Below are positions 8,064 to 16,484 of a DNA stretch of 53,877 nucleotides, piece after piece (the stretch's first letter is position 1; the number at the start of each line of letters is the position of its first letter). Location: positions 1 through 53,877 of the forward strand of contig JBGAIL010000005.1 of assembly GCA_044225565.1 (NCBI GenBank), given 5' to 3'. The position numbers were made by a program, and so were the translations under genes. The notes under the pieces were generated by a model, which worked only from the letters and a program-made list of their open reading frames with translations, ran no database searches and had not been told where the DNA came from. The stretch comes from CAVXAE01 sp044225565 (GTDB lineage: Bacteria > Pseudomonadota > Gammaproteobacteria > Steroidobacterales > Steroidobacteraceae).

Positions 8064-9241
8064 GTGACCACCACCCCTTGAGCGCGCCGCGCCTGCGCCC
8101 ACACGGGCGGCAGGATCAACGCCAGACTGAAAAAGAACAGAACCAGCCCGAGCCAGATGACCGGCGACAGGTTGCCTTCGCCGATCACCATGGCCGCAAG
8201 CCCCGGCCCGAACGCGAGCCCGCACATCTGCGCGGCAACGGCGTACACCACGACCAGCCCGCGGCGATCGAATCTCGCCATCGCGCCGAGCAGCACCGGC
8301 TGCGTGAAATTCCACGCGAGGTTGTAGACGGACACCACCAGCGCGTACATCAACGAGCCGAAGTGCCCGACCAGTGGATAGAGCACCACGGCACCACCGA
8401 CGATGCCCACGATGAGCGCCAGCGCATGATGAGTGCGGTGCGCCAGCCACGCAGCGCCGAACGCACCGGCCACGCCGGCGAACTGCGAGAGCATGAGCCC
8501 GTTCGCGACTTGTTGCTCCGTGAGGCCCGCGTTCACTCCGATGAGGAACAGGTAAGCCCACACCACGCCCTGGCCGAGGAAATAGACGAACATCGACAGC
8601 AGCGCCGCGCTCTTGAGCGGCACACTGAGCTCCACGGCATCTTCACGAATCTCCGTCACGGTGCTGCCCGATCGCGGGATGTAACGAACCACCGCCATGG
8701 CGAGGAGCGGGAACAGCGCGAAGAACCAGAGCACGCCCGCCATGCCGACGGCTTCGAACGCCGCCGGCATCACCAGCAACCCGAACGCCCCGTAGAGGAG
8801 CACCCACATGATGAGAAGCCCGAAGTTCCTGTCCACCTTGCGCGTGAGGCCGACGGCCGTGAAGCTGATGGTGATGAGCGTGCCCGCGCCCAGGCCGGCG
8901 AAGAAGCGAAGGACGGCGAACGCATTGAGGTCGTGGACGTAGGTCGACGCGACGTTCGCAGCGAACATCAGCAGCAGCGAGACGTACAGCAGCTTGCGCC
9001 AGTCGAGCCGGTTCGCGAAGAAAGTGAGCACCACGGTGGTCGCCGCGATGCCGAACATCTCCACCGACGCCGTGTAGCCCGCGCCCTGCTCCGTGAAGCC
9101 CACCTTCTGCACCAGCCCCTGCACGAAGCCGGGCTGGACGATGAACACCTCGGGACCGACGACCCCCAGCAGGATCGCGCTGGAGAGGCCCCTGAACGAG
9201 TTCAGGTCCGTGGCCTCCTCCGGCGCGATCTGCTGTTGCAC
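8060..9241 (-). CDS. MFS transporter
   Basis: Inner-membrane major facilitator of about 393 residues with roughly twelve hydrophobic segments. It shows the basic loop LTRKVDRNFG and a glycine-rich segment RFFAGLGAG. The frame is open to 9547, but its first hundred residues lie inside the TBDT gene and read like shadow sequence. I therefore place the start at the GTG at 9241, eight bases after the TBDT stop. No strong ribosome site is seen there, and no ATG exists before the first membrane segment. It probably carries the aromatic amine or a related nutrient inward after passage through the TBDT next door. Confidence 0.85.
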   Translation of the reverse strand: MQQQIAPEEATDLNSFRGLSSAILLGVVGPEVFIVQPGFVQGLVQKVGFTEQGAGYTASVEMFGIAATTVVLTFFANRLDWRKLLYVSLLLMFAANVASTYVHDLNAFAVLRFFAGLGAGTLITISFTAVGLTRKVDRNFGLLIMWVLLYGAFGLLVMPAAFEAVGMAGVLWFFALFPLLAMAVVRYIPRSGSTVTEIREDAVELSVPLKSAALLSMFVYFLGQGVVWAYLFLIGVNAGLTEQQVANGLMLSQFAGVAGAFGAAWLAHRTHHALALIVGIVGGAVVLYPLVGHFGSLMYALVVSVYNLAWNFTQPVLLGAMARFDRRGLVVVYAVAAQMCGLAFGPGLAAMVIGEGNLSPVIWLGLVLFFFSLALILPPVWAQARRAQGVVVT

Positions 9242-9249
9242 GGCGCGCG

Positions 9250-11550
9250 TCAGTCGAAGTTGTAGCGGAAGCTCACGCCGGCCCAGCGGGGCGCCCCGTA
9301 CGCCTGCTGGTTGAAGCCGAACGTGCTCGTGAAGTCGAACGTGTAGTTGAGGTACTTCTCGTTCGTCGCGTTGTTCAGGAACGCCGCGATCTCCCAGCGC
9401 TTGTCCTCCGGCCCGTAGGACGCCCGCAGGTTCGCGACCACGTAGCCGTTCTCGAGCGAGATCGGCACGTTCTGGATGTCGTAGTAGATATGGTCCTGGA
9501 TCGTCGCCGAAGCCTGCAGGGCGATCTTGCCGTTGAGCGCGGGCCATTCGTAGCGCACCAGCGCGTTGCCCGAGAACTTCGGTGCCGCCACCATGTCACG
9601 CGTGCGCAGCACGCCCGAGGGGCTCGGGATGTCCTTCGCCTTGGCGTCCAGCACGCTCGCGCCCGCGGCGAGCGTCCAGCCCCTGGCCGGCGAGGTCTGC
9701 AACTCCAGCTCGCCGCCCTTCACCGTGGCGTCGGTGTTGAAGATCACCTGGTTCAGCAGCTCGAAGCGGAAGGTCTGGAAGTCCTTGTAGTCGTAATAGA
9801 ACACGGCGCCGTTGAGGCGCGTGCGCCCGCCCGCCCAGGTGGACTTGAAGCCCACCTCGTAGCTCGTGAGCTTCTCCTCGTCGAACGGGATGGTCGCGAT
9901 CGTGTTGCTCGCGAAGAGCAGCGTCTCGTCCAGGAAGCCCACGTTGAAGCCCGCGGACTTCGTGCCGCGCGCGATGGCGCCGTAGAGCAGGACGTCGTCG
10001 GTCACCTTGAAATCCAGGCCGATGCGCCCGTTCACCGTGTCGTCGTCGTGCTTCGCGAGATTCCCGACGGAGTTCTTGTCGAAGTCGAACGCGACGTCGG
10101 TGGGCAGCCCGATGACGTCCGTGAAGAACCCCGAGACGTCCCGGTTGAGGTAGTCGAGCTCCTTCTTCTCGTTCGCGTAGCGCAGGCCGCCGATCAGGGT
10201 GAGCCGCGGCGTGAGGTCGTACTCGAGCTGGCCGAAGGCCGCCCAGGACTTCGACTCCTGCGTGTAGTTGGCGTCGAACTTCACGAACCCGAGGTTGGTG
10301 AGGTCCAGGATGTAGTGGCCGTCGACGTCGTTGTCGAAGTAGTAGAGGCCGCCGACCCATTTGAGGGGCGTGTCCTCCCCGCCCGCGAGCCGGAATTCCT
10401 GCGTGAAGGTACTGGTGTCCGCCTGGAAGGTCGGCTGGATGAGCGGCGCGGGGCTCGCTTCCGTGTCCTCGCTCTGCAGGCGGTCCACCTTCTGGCCTGC
10501 CGTGATCGAGGTGAACGTCATCCCGCCGAGGCGCCAGCTGAGATTCACCGTGGCGCCCTTGTTCTCGACGAACACCCGGCCGTGGCGGTCGTAGTCGCCC
10601 GCCCAGGGGTCACCGTCGGTGTCGACATAGCCGAAGCAGTCCGTGCCGGTGCGGGCATCGTTGGCATCGAGCACGCCGTCCGCATTGCAATCCGTGGACA
10701 TGGTGGTCTCGCCCGGGGCGAGCGGCAGGCTCACGTCCCCCGTCGCGCCGCCGAGCTTCGTCGACTGGTGCTGCCACGCGCCCACCGTGGCGTCGTTCTT
10801 CGAGAAATAGGTGCTGAGCAGCAGGTCGACCTGGTCCGTCGGCTTGAAGAGCAGCTGGCCGCGCGCCGCCTTGGCGTTCGAGCCGTTGTAGTCCGGCGTG
10901 CCTTCGAAGCGGTTCTTCGTGTAGCCGTCGTGATGATTGGTGGCGAAGGAGAGCCGGCCGGAGACGCGGTCCGACAGCGGGCCGCCGATCGCGCCTTCCG
11001 TCTTGAGCTGGTTGTACTCCGCGCCCGTGACGTCCACGTAGGCATCGAAGGTGCTCGAGGGCTTGCGGCTCACGTAATGGATGAGGCCGCCCGTGGTGTT
11101 GCGGCCGAAGAGCGTGCCCTGCGGTCCGCGCAGCACCTCGACGCGCTCCATGTCGAAGAGCTGGAAGGCCAGGCCGCCGGAAGCCGGGTGGTAGACGTCG
11201 TCCACGTACACGGCGACCGGGTTCTCGCTCGCATCGGCGAAGTCGTTGAGGCCGACGCCGCGCAGGAAGAAGTTGATCTGGCTCGACTCGGCGTTGGGCA
11301 CCGTGTAGTTGAGGCCCGGCGTCATCGCGACCAGGTCGGTCGCGTTCGTGAAGCCCAACTGGCGGATCTGCTCGCCCGAGTAGGCAGTGACCGAAAGGCC
11401 GACGTCCTGCACGCTCTGCTCACGGCGATTGGCCGTGACGACTACCTCGCCGAGAACGCCTTCGGATGGCTCTTCCTGCGCCACTGCGGGCGCCGCGGCG
11501 GCGGCCGCGAGCAGCGTGAGCGACAGACCCTGCAACGTCTTCGTCTTCAT
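9250..11550 (-). CDS. TonB-dependent outer-membrane receptor within the amine operon
   Basis: Outer-membrane active transporter of 766 residues. A signal peptide ends near AVAQEE, and the TonB box is GEVVVTANRREQ. The plug domain contains EVLRGPQGTLFGRNTTGG, and a 22-strand barrel ends in the aromatic-rich YNF segment. It has no STN domain, so it is not a FecA-type signal transducer, unlike the other three receptors in the window. It lies 36 bases after the cytochrome c gene and eight before the MFS gene, on the same strand. The operon context suggests uptake of aryl-amines or amine-containing oligomers, which is inference. The plus-strand frame opposite is a codon-bias shadow. Confidence 0.93.
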   Translation of the reverse strand: MKTKTLQGLSLTLLAAAAAAPAVAQEEPSEGVLGEVVVTANRREQSVQDVGLSVTAYSGEQIRQLGFTNATDLVAMTPGLNYTVPNAESSQINFFLRGVGLNDFADASENPVAVYVDDVYHPASGGLAFQLFDMERVEVLRGPQGTLFGRNTTGGLIHYVSRKPSSTFDAYVDVTGAEYNQLKTEGAIGGPLSDRVSGRLSFATNHHDGYTKNRFEGTPDYNGSNAKAARGQLLFKPTDQVDLLLSTYFSKNDATVGAWQHQSTKLGGATGDVSLPLAPGETTMSTDCNADGVLDANDARTGTDCFGYVDTDGDPWAGDYDRHGRVFVENKGATVNLSWRLGGMTFTSITAGQKVDRLQSEDTEASPAPLIQPTFQADTSTFTQEFRLAGGEDTPLKWVGGLYYFDNDVDGHYILDLTNLGFVKFDANYTQESKSWAAFGQLEYDLTPRLTLIGGLRYANEKKELDYLNRDVSGFFTDVIGLPTDVAFDFDKNSVGNLAKHDDDTVNGRIGLDFKVTDDVLLYGAIARGTKSAGFNVGFLDETLLFASNTIATIPFDEEKLTSYEVGFKSTWAGGRTRLNGAVFYYDYKDFQTFRFELLNQVIFNTDATVKGGELELQTSPARGWTLAAGASVLDAKAKDIPSPSGVLRTRDMVAAPKFSGNALVRYEWPALNGKIALQASATIQDHIYYDIQNVPISLENGYVVANLRASYGPEDKRWEIAAFLNNATNEKYLNYTFDFTSTFGFNQQAYGAPRWAGVSFRYNFD

Positions 11551-11586
11551 GTGTCTCCCCCAAGTACGTTTGGTCGTTGGTAGTCC

Positions 11587-12006
11587 TCAGCGATTCATCT
11601 GCGCCAGCAGGCGTTCCCGCTCGGCGCGCACGCCGACGAGCGCGTGCTTGCGATATCCCGCGACTTCCTGCTCCGTGTAGGGCACGAAAGTGCCTGTGGC
11701 GGAACCATCGGCGAGATTCTCCAGCATCCAGTTGAGCAGCGTGGCGATCTCGGCGTCGGTGAGCGTCGAGTGCGCGACGCCGGGCACCTGCACTAGGAAT
11801 CGCCTGCCGTCGGGCGTTCCCGCGAACGGGCGCAACGTCGATCGGATGGCCGGCACACGATCCTGCACTTCGGAGCCGTCCGGCGTGTGGCAGCCCATGC
11901 AGTGCAGCGTGTAGTTCATCGAAGGCTCGAGCGCCTGGGTGCTCGCGAACGGCATCGCCGTGCCCGCGAGGCACGCGCCGAAAGCGATCTTGAGCCGTAG
12001 AGCCAT
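11587..12006 (-). CDS. Small periplasmic c-type cytochrome linked to the amine dehydrogenase
   Basis: Mono-heme cytochrome of 139 residues with an N-terminal signal peptide and the heme site CMGCH (C36, C39, H40). The C-terminal helix contains DAEIATLLNWML. No clear distal Met axial ligand is visible, and the GVAHS segment could supply a His instead. It begins 18 bases after the aauA stop. Aromatic amine dehydrogenase clusters are known to carry a small monoheme cytochrome next to aauA. This protein may take electrons from the TTQ enzyme directly or from a blue copper protein encoded elsewhere. No azurin or amicyanin gene is seen in the window. Confidence 0.85.
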   Translation of the reverse strand: MALRLKIAFGACLAGTAMPFASTQALEPSMNYTLHCMGCHTPDGSEVQDRVPAIRSTLRPFAGTPDGRRFLVQVPGVAHSTLTDAEIATLLNWMLENLADGSATGTFVPYTEQEVAGYRKHALVGVRAERERLLAQMNR

Positions 12007-12024
12007 GGTGCGCGGAGCGAGCCG

Positions 12025-12555
12025 TTACTTCGCTTCGCCGACGATGCGCGCGGTCGAGCAGTGGTAGGGAATGTTCGCCTTCGTGCTGCCCGAGCACCAG
12101 TTGTAGTCGTTGGCCTGGAAGGGGATGTGCAGCGGCATGTCGCGCTCGTTCCGGTTGCAGAAGCAGCGGCCGCAGGAGCTCTTGCCACAGCAGTCGTTGT
12201 AGGAGATGGCGTAATGCCTGCCGTCCGAGGGGTTCTGGCAGGTGCCGATCCAGGTGACCAGCGACATCTCCGTTCCGGGCGGACAGGAGCTCTGCGTGCC
12301 GCCGCAGCAGCCGCACAGGAAGCCATCTATGGCGCAGTGGCGCCAGTAGTCGCAGCTGTTCGGGTCGTCTTTCGCCTTCGCCTTGGCCGCATCGCCTTCG
12401 GGCTGCGCTGCGGCGGCGCCGCGCGCCACGGGGAGCAGCGGCAGAGCGCTCGCCCCGACCAGCATCGCACCGAGCGAGGCCAGCAGGCTGCGCCGCGAAG
12501 TGCGCCGCGCCACCGAGCGGGTGGACGATTCAGTGAGCGAGTCGAGCCATTTCAT
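12025..12555 (-). CDS. aauA: Aromatic amine dehydrogenase light (TTQ) subunit
   Basis: Small catalytic subunit that carries tryptophan tryptophylquinone (TTQ). A Tat-like leader (SRRSLLA near residue 21) precedes a mature domain with 14 cysteines. That count, with the CGCC and CGKSSCGRC blocks, matches aromatic amine dehydrogenase rather than the 12-Cys methylamine enzyme. The TTQ tryptophans are W102 (VTWIGTC) and W153 (YNWC). The catalytic base corresponds to D121 in SYNDCCG. The residue after the penultimate Cys motif (YHCSTA) is S167, where AADH and MADH have a conserved Thr. The product converts aryl-ethylamines to aldehydes, ammonia and two electrons in the periplasm. Confidence 0.93.
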   Translation of the reverse strand: MKWLDSLTESSTRSVARRTSRRSLLASLGAMLVGASALPLLPVARGAAAAQPEGDAAKAKAKDDPNSCDYWRHCAIDGFLCGCCGGTQSSCPPGTEMSLVTWIGTCQNPSDGRHYAISYNDCCGKSSCGRCFCNRNERDMPLHIPFQANDYNWCSGSTKANIPYHCSTARIVGEAK

Positions 12556-12583
12556 CGGGCATTCTCCAATTCAGACGGCCCAG

Positions 12584-13192
12584 TCAGGCGGCACGCCCGG
12601 CGTGACGCTTCTCGAGATATTCCTGGACGGACGCCACTCCGAGCCGCTTGGCCTCGAACAGGCTTTCGAGGTGCTCGCGAGAGTTGATGAGCCCGCGGGC
12701 CAGCACGACGCCCTGCTCGTCGAGCAGCACCGCATAGGGCAGCCGGTTGATCTGGTACGCGATGCCGAGAGGCGGCGAGAGCACGTAGCCGAGCTGCGCG
12801 AGGCCGTGCTTCTGCCGGAATTCCGCGTGGACGGCGGGTTCGCCGTCGCTCGCGAGCAGGATTTCCAGCCAGCCCTGCTCACTCTTCGCGCTGGACTTCA
12901 GCACGGGCAGCAACGTCTTGCAGACGGGGCACGTCGGCGAGAGGAACATGACGAGCGTGCTCTTGCCGTCCTCGCGTGGAGCGCCGACCTGACGGTGTTG
13001 GCCGTCCATGTCCCGGGTAGCCACGATGGGCGCGGCCTCGCCGACCGTGAGCCCTTTCGCGAGCATGAGCGCGCCGGTAGGGGCGATGCGATCGTGCAGC
13101 ACGCCGATCTGCCTCGCGAGCGCGAATACGACCAGCGAGAGCGCGATCACCAGCGCCCACAGCACGATGTGAGAGATCATGAAGGTGCTCAT
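12584..13192 (-). CDS. mauD: MauD/AauD-type thioredoxin-like maturation protein
   Basis: Membrane-anchored thioredoxin-like protein of 202 residues required in known systems to form the many disulfides of the TTQ subunit. A single N-terminal membrane helix (about residues 8-26) is followed by a redoxin domain with the active site SPTCPVC (C88, C91). The ATG at 13192 overlaps the mauE stop by four bases, and the frame's upstream extension to 13528 lies inside mauE. It sits immediately before aauA, as in known mauBEDA and aauBEDA arrangements. Confidence 0.92.
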   Translation of the reverse strand: MSTFMISHIVLWALVIALSLVVFALARQIGVLHDRIAPTGALMLAKGLTVGEAAPIVATRDMDGQHRQVGAPREDGKSTLVMFLSPTCPVCKTLLPVLKSSAKSEQGWLEILLASDGEPAVHAEFRQKHGLAQLGYVLSPPLGIAYQINRLPYAVLLDEQGVVLARGLINSREHLESLFEAKRLGVASVQEYLEKRHAGRAA

Positions 13193-13725
13193 GGAGTCTC
13201 CGTTGCCGCGAAGGCCCGCGGTGCCGGCCTGGCGAGCAACAGCTCGGCAGAGGCATAAATGAGAGCACAGGCGGCCAGTGCCGCGAACACGGTGGCGTAG
13301 TCGCCGGGGGTCATGGCTCTGGCGGAAAGCGGCAGCACCGTCGAAGCGAGACCTGCCGCGAGCAGCAGATTGCGCACCACCAGCGAGCCGCTGATGGTGC
13401 GCCGGACCAGCCCGCATCCGCAATCCAGCGCCCGGCGGCCCCGTGCGAGATTGATGGCCATGGCACACGCGTACAGCAGCAGCACCACCACTCCTGCCGC
13501 GCCGGCCCACGCCCGCGTTTGCGGCCACAGCAACGCCAGGGCGACCGCGGTTTCGATGAAGGCGATCGACGGAGCGGCAAAGGGAACCACGGCCTGCGGC
13601 AGCACCCGGTATTCACCGAGAGTCGCCGCGAACTCACCCGCTGCGCGCCATTTGTGAGACGCCGCCCATCCGAACAGCAGCGCTCCGCACAGAGCGGCGA
13701 GCAGCGGAATGACGGGGTCGAGCAT
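13189..13725 (-). CDS. mauE: MauE/AauE-type membrane maturation protein
   Basis: Polytopic inner-membrane protein of 178 residues with four to five hydrophobic helices (DoxX-like MauE family). A Cys pair, ALDCGCGLV, faces a loop, fitting a role in passing electrons to the thioredoxin-like partner MauD during disulfide formation in the light subunit. It lies between the heavy-chain and mauD genes and overlaps the latter by four bases. The assignment rests on length, topology, the Cys pair and position. Confidence 0.9.
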   Translation of the reverse strand: MLDPVIPLLAALCGALLFGWAASHKWRAAGEFAATLGEYRVLPQAVVPFAAPSIAFIETAVALALLWPQTRAWAGAAGVVVLLLYACAMAINLARGRRALDCGCGLVRRTISGSLVVRNLLLAAGLASTVLPLSARAMTPGDYATVFAALAACALIYASAELLLARPAPRAFAATETP

Positions 13726-13737
13726 GAATGCCTCCGC

Positions 13738-14940
13738 CTAATAGGGAGTGATCAGCACCGTGGGCGTCGTTCCCACGCTGTCCACCGCGCGCAGGTGCTT
13801 GCCCGACACGGCGTCGTAGACATCGGTGGTGCTGCTTTCGACGAAAGCGGAGAACAGCAGCGGCTTCGCGTCCCGCGTCACCTGGATGGCGCTCGCCATG
13901 TTGGCCAGCTCGATACGCTGCACCCGCTCCTTGCGCGCCAGATCGTAAACCCACAACTCCTTGCCCGGATCCTTGTAGGTGTCGACGCTGCCCTGGTGCA
14001 TCAAGGCGTAGAAGCGCTTCAGGCCCGCGTGCACCGCGAAGGGTTGCAGCCCTCCGGGCCGCCAGTCCTGCTTGCGCTCCGCATCGGTCACGAGAGGCCA
14101 GCTGGCCCCGCGCACCATGCCTTTCGGCGTGGCGTCGAAGGAGTGGAGCACGCCTCCTTTCGAGACGAACAGCCACGTATCTCCAACCCGCACGCCCTTC
14201 TCCGTCGTCACATCGTCCTTCACGTCGAACATCGGCTTGGTGCGCTGCTGGCTTGCCGGCCGGCCATCGTCGTCCAGGCGCGTGTCGAGGAACGAGCCGT
14301 CCGCGCAGAGGCTGAAGAACGAGCGCGGCCCGGTCGGATACACGAGCGCGCAGCCGGCAATCTCGACCTCGCCCACGAACTTGCGCGACCTGGTGTCCAC
14401 CACCGTGAGCGTCTGCGCAGGGTTGAAGTTGTACACGAGCAGGAAGCGGTCGTCGTCGGTGAGCTCCGAGTTCGACATGCGCGCCATGTTCGTGCTGCGC
14501 TTCGCCGGCACGGCGATCTCCCCGACCGGCGACAGCGTGCGGGCATCGTAGATGGATACCACGTCGGTGCGCTCTCCCCGGTTGCCTCGCGAGAAGTACG
14601 ACTCCGGCGAGTAGATCAGCCTGCCATCCCGCGGCAGCACGATGCGGTTGAAGCCGAAGCCGGTATTGAGCATGCCGAGGAACCTGCCGCTGTCGCCATC
14701 GACCAGCAGGGCCTGCCCGTCGGCCATGTGCGGGAACACCACGTCGTTCACCCACACCCAGTGCGGCGAGGCGGCCGGCAGCGTCAGGCTGGGGACGATT
14801 GCATCGTTCGGCAGCGCGGCGCCGGAGGCCGCGGCCTGAGCGGAGGCTCCCGGTGCTGCGAGCGATGCGACCAGCCCTGCCGATACGGCAAGGCCGAATC
14901 CGAGCGTCAGACGAGGCAACAGGCGAGTCACGCGTTTCAT
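13738..14940 (-). CDS. aauB: Aromatic amine dehydrogenase heavy subunit
   Basis: Seven-bladed beta-propeller heavy chain of 400 residues that holds the TTQ light chain in the periplasm. A signal peptide ends around GASAQAAA. Blade repeats include HWVWVNDVVFPHMADG, NTGFGFNRIVLPRDG and FDVKDDVTTEKG, typical of the MauB/AauB family. It starts 18 bases after the aldehyde dehydrogenase stop and ends in TAG 12 bases before mauE. The gene order B-E-D-A followed by a monoheme cytochrome matches known aromatic amine dehydrogenase loci. The light chain's 14 cysteines support the aromatic rather than methylamine assignment. Confidence 0.92.
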   Translation of the reverse strand: MKRVTRLLPRLTLGFGLAVSAGLVASLAAPGASAQAAASGAALPNDAIVPSLTLPAASPHWVWVNDVVFPHMADGQALLVDGDSGRFLGMLNTGFGFNRIVLPRDGRLIYSPESYFSRGNRGERTDVVSIYDARTLSPVGEIAVPAKRSTNMARMSNSELTDDDRFLLVYNFNPAQTLTVVDTRSRKFVGEVEIAGCALVYPTGPRSFFSLCADGSFLDTRLDDDGRPASQQRTKPMFDVKDDVTTEKGVRVGDTWLFVSKGGVLHSFDATPKGMVRGASWPLVTDAERKQDWRPGGLQPFAVHAGLKRFYALMHQGSVDTYKDPGKELWVYDLARKERVQRIELANMASAIQVTRDAKPLLFSAFVESSTTDVYDAVSGKHLRAVDSVGTTPTVLITPY

Positions 14941-14958
14941 ACGGAATGCCTCAGCGCT

Positions 14959-16371
14959 TCAGCGGGCCACGTTCACGACCTGCACGGTCGTGTACTCCTT
15001 CAAGCCATCCACGTTGAACTCGACGCCGATGCCCGAGCACTTCACGCCGCCGAACGGCGCCATCGGATGCAGGTTGCCATGCTGGTTGACCCACGCCGTG
15101 CCGCATTCCAGGCGGCTCGCATGGGCCGACGCGGCTTCCGCATCGTCCCCCCACACGGAGCCGCCGAGGCCGACGTCCAGCGAGTTCGCACGCGCGATGG
15201 CCTCGTCCACGGTCTTGTACTTGATGATGGGAATCACCGGCCCGAACTGCTCTTCCTTCACCACGCGCATCTCGTCGGTGGCATCCGCTATGACGGTGAG
15301 CGGATAGAAATAACCCGGTGCCTTCGGCCTCACGCCCCCGGTCACGATGCGGGCGCCGCTCGCCCGCGCGTCATCGACGAGCGAGGCGACCTTGTCGAGC
15401 TGCATCTTGTTCGAGACGGGCCCGATGAGGTTCTTCGGGTCGAGCCCGTTGCCCACGGGCACCTGCTTCACGTACTCGGCGAACTTGCCGACCACCTCAT
15501 CGTACTGGCCTTCGTGCACGTACAGCCGCTTGAGCGCGGCGCACGTCTGCCCGGCGTTGATGAAGCAGCCCCAGAAGAGCTTCTCCAGCAGCGGATCGAT
15601 CTTCGTCCCCGGCAGGATCACACCTGCGTCGTTGCCACCCAGCTCGAGGGTGACGCGCTTGAGCGTCTGCGCCGCGCTCGACATCACCCTCTTGCCCGTG
15701 GCGATGGAGCCGGTGAACACCATCTTGTCGATGCCGCGATGGTTGGCCATGTGCTCGCCGACTTCCGGCCCGCCCGTGACCACGTTGACGACACCCGGCG
15801 GCAGCACCTGATTCATGAGCTCGACCAGCCGCAGCGTCGACAGCGGCGTGAACGGCGAAGGCTTGATGACCACCGTGCAACCCACGCGGATGGCTGGCAT
15901 GACGTGCCAGGTGGCGATGAGCAACGGCCAGTTCCACGGCGTGATCGATCCCACTACGCCAACCGGCTTGCGCCGCAGCACGATGCGCCCGCTCTTGTCA
16001 TCCTGGATGACCTCTTCGGGCAGGTTGAGCGACGAGGTGACGCGCGTCCACGCGGCAGCGCCGCCCACTTCCAGATTGGCGCCGGGGCCGGACTGCGTCT
16101 TGCCCTGCTCGCGGGTGACGAGCTCGGAGAGTTCCTGGTGATGCTTCTCGATGAGATCGCCGATGGCGGCGAGCTTGGCGACGCGCTCCGCGTCGGCAGT
16201 GGCGGACCATCCGGGCAACGCCTTGCGCGCGCTGGCCACGGCCTGATCCACGAGCTCGGGGGTTCCTTCGGGGCACCGGGCCACCACGCTCTCATCCGCG
16301 GGATTGAGGACTTCGAAGCTGCGCGGCGCAGATGTTGCTTTTCCGCCAATCGTCAATGCGTACGAAGACAT
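14959..16371 (-). CDS. NAD(P)-dependent aldehyde dehydrogenase (probable arylacetaldehyde dehydrogenase)
   Basis: ALDH superfamily enzyme of 470 residues with catalytic C277 in NAGQTCAALKR and general base E243 in TLELGGNDA. The cofactor-binding segment is ITPWNWPLL. The ATG has a GGGGGA ribosome site. As first gene of the aauB block it should oxidise the aldehyde released by the amine dehydrogenase, for example phenylacetaldehyde or (di)hydroxyphenylacetaldehyde, to the acid. The substrate is inferred from context, since ALDH sequence alone does not fix it. Confidence 0.9.
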   Translation of the reverse strand: MSSYALTIGGKATSAPRSFEVLNPADESVVARCPEGTPELVDQAVASARKALPGWSATADAERVAKLAAIGDLIEKHHQELSELVTREQGKTQSGPGANLEVGGAAAWTRVTSSLNLPEEVIQDDKSGRIVLRRKPVGVVGSITPWNWPLLIATWHVMPAIRVGCTVVIKPSPFTPLSTLRLVELMNQVLPPGVVNVVTGGPEVGEHMANHRGIDKMVFTGSIATGKRVMSSAAQTLKRVTLELGGNDAGVILPGTKIDPLLEKLFWGCFINAGQTCAALKRLYVHEGQYDEVVGKFAEYVKQVPVGNGLDPKNLIGPVSNKMQLDKVASLVDDARASGARIVTGGVRPKAPGYFYPLTVIADATDEMRVVKEEQFGPVIPIIKYKTVDEAIARANSLDVGLGGSVWGDDAEAASAHASRLECGTAWVNQHGNLHPMAPFGGVKCSGIGVEFNVDGLKEYTTVQVVNVAR

Positions 16372-16484
16372 CGTTCATCCCCCGTGATGCGCCACGACCC
16401 GCGGGAACATAGAGCCCGTCGTCCGTCAGCGCGATGCACCGCGCGAAGTGAAAGTACGGAATCGGAAAATAACGCCGGCCCTCT
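16372..16484. other. 113-base gap before the aldehyde/amine dehydrogenase block
   Basis: This is the longest gap inside the 16-gene minus-strand array. It is the natural place for a second promoter and for binding of the AraC protein encoded just upstream. It is moderately AT-enriched near 16450-16475, but I see no convincing -35/-10 pair or clear direct repeats, and no gene. Confidence 0.35.
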
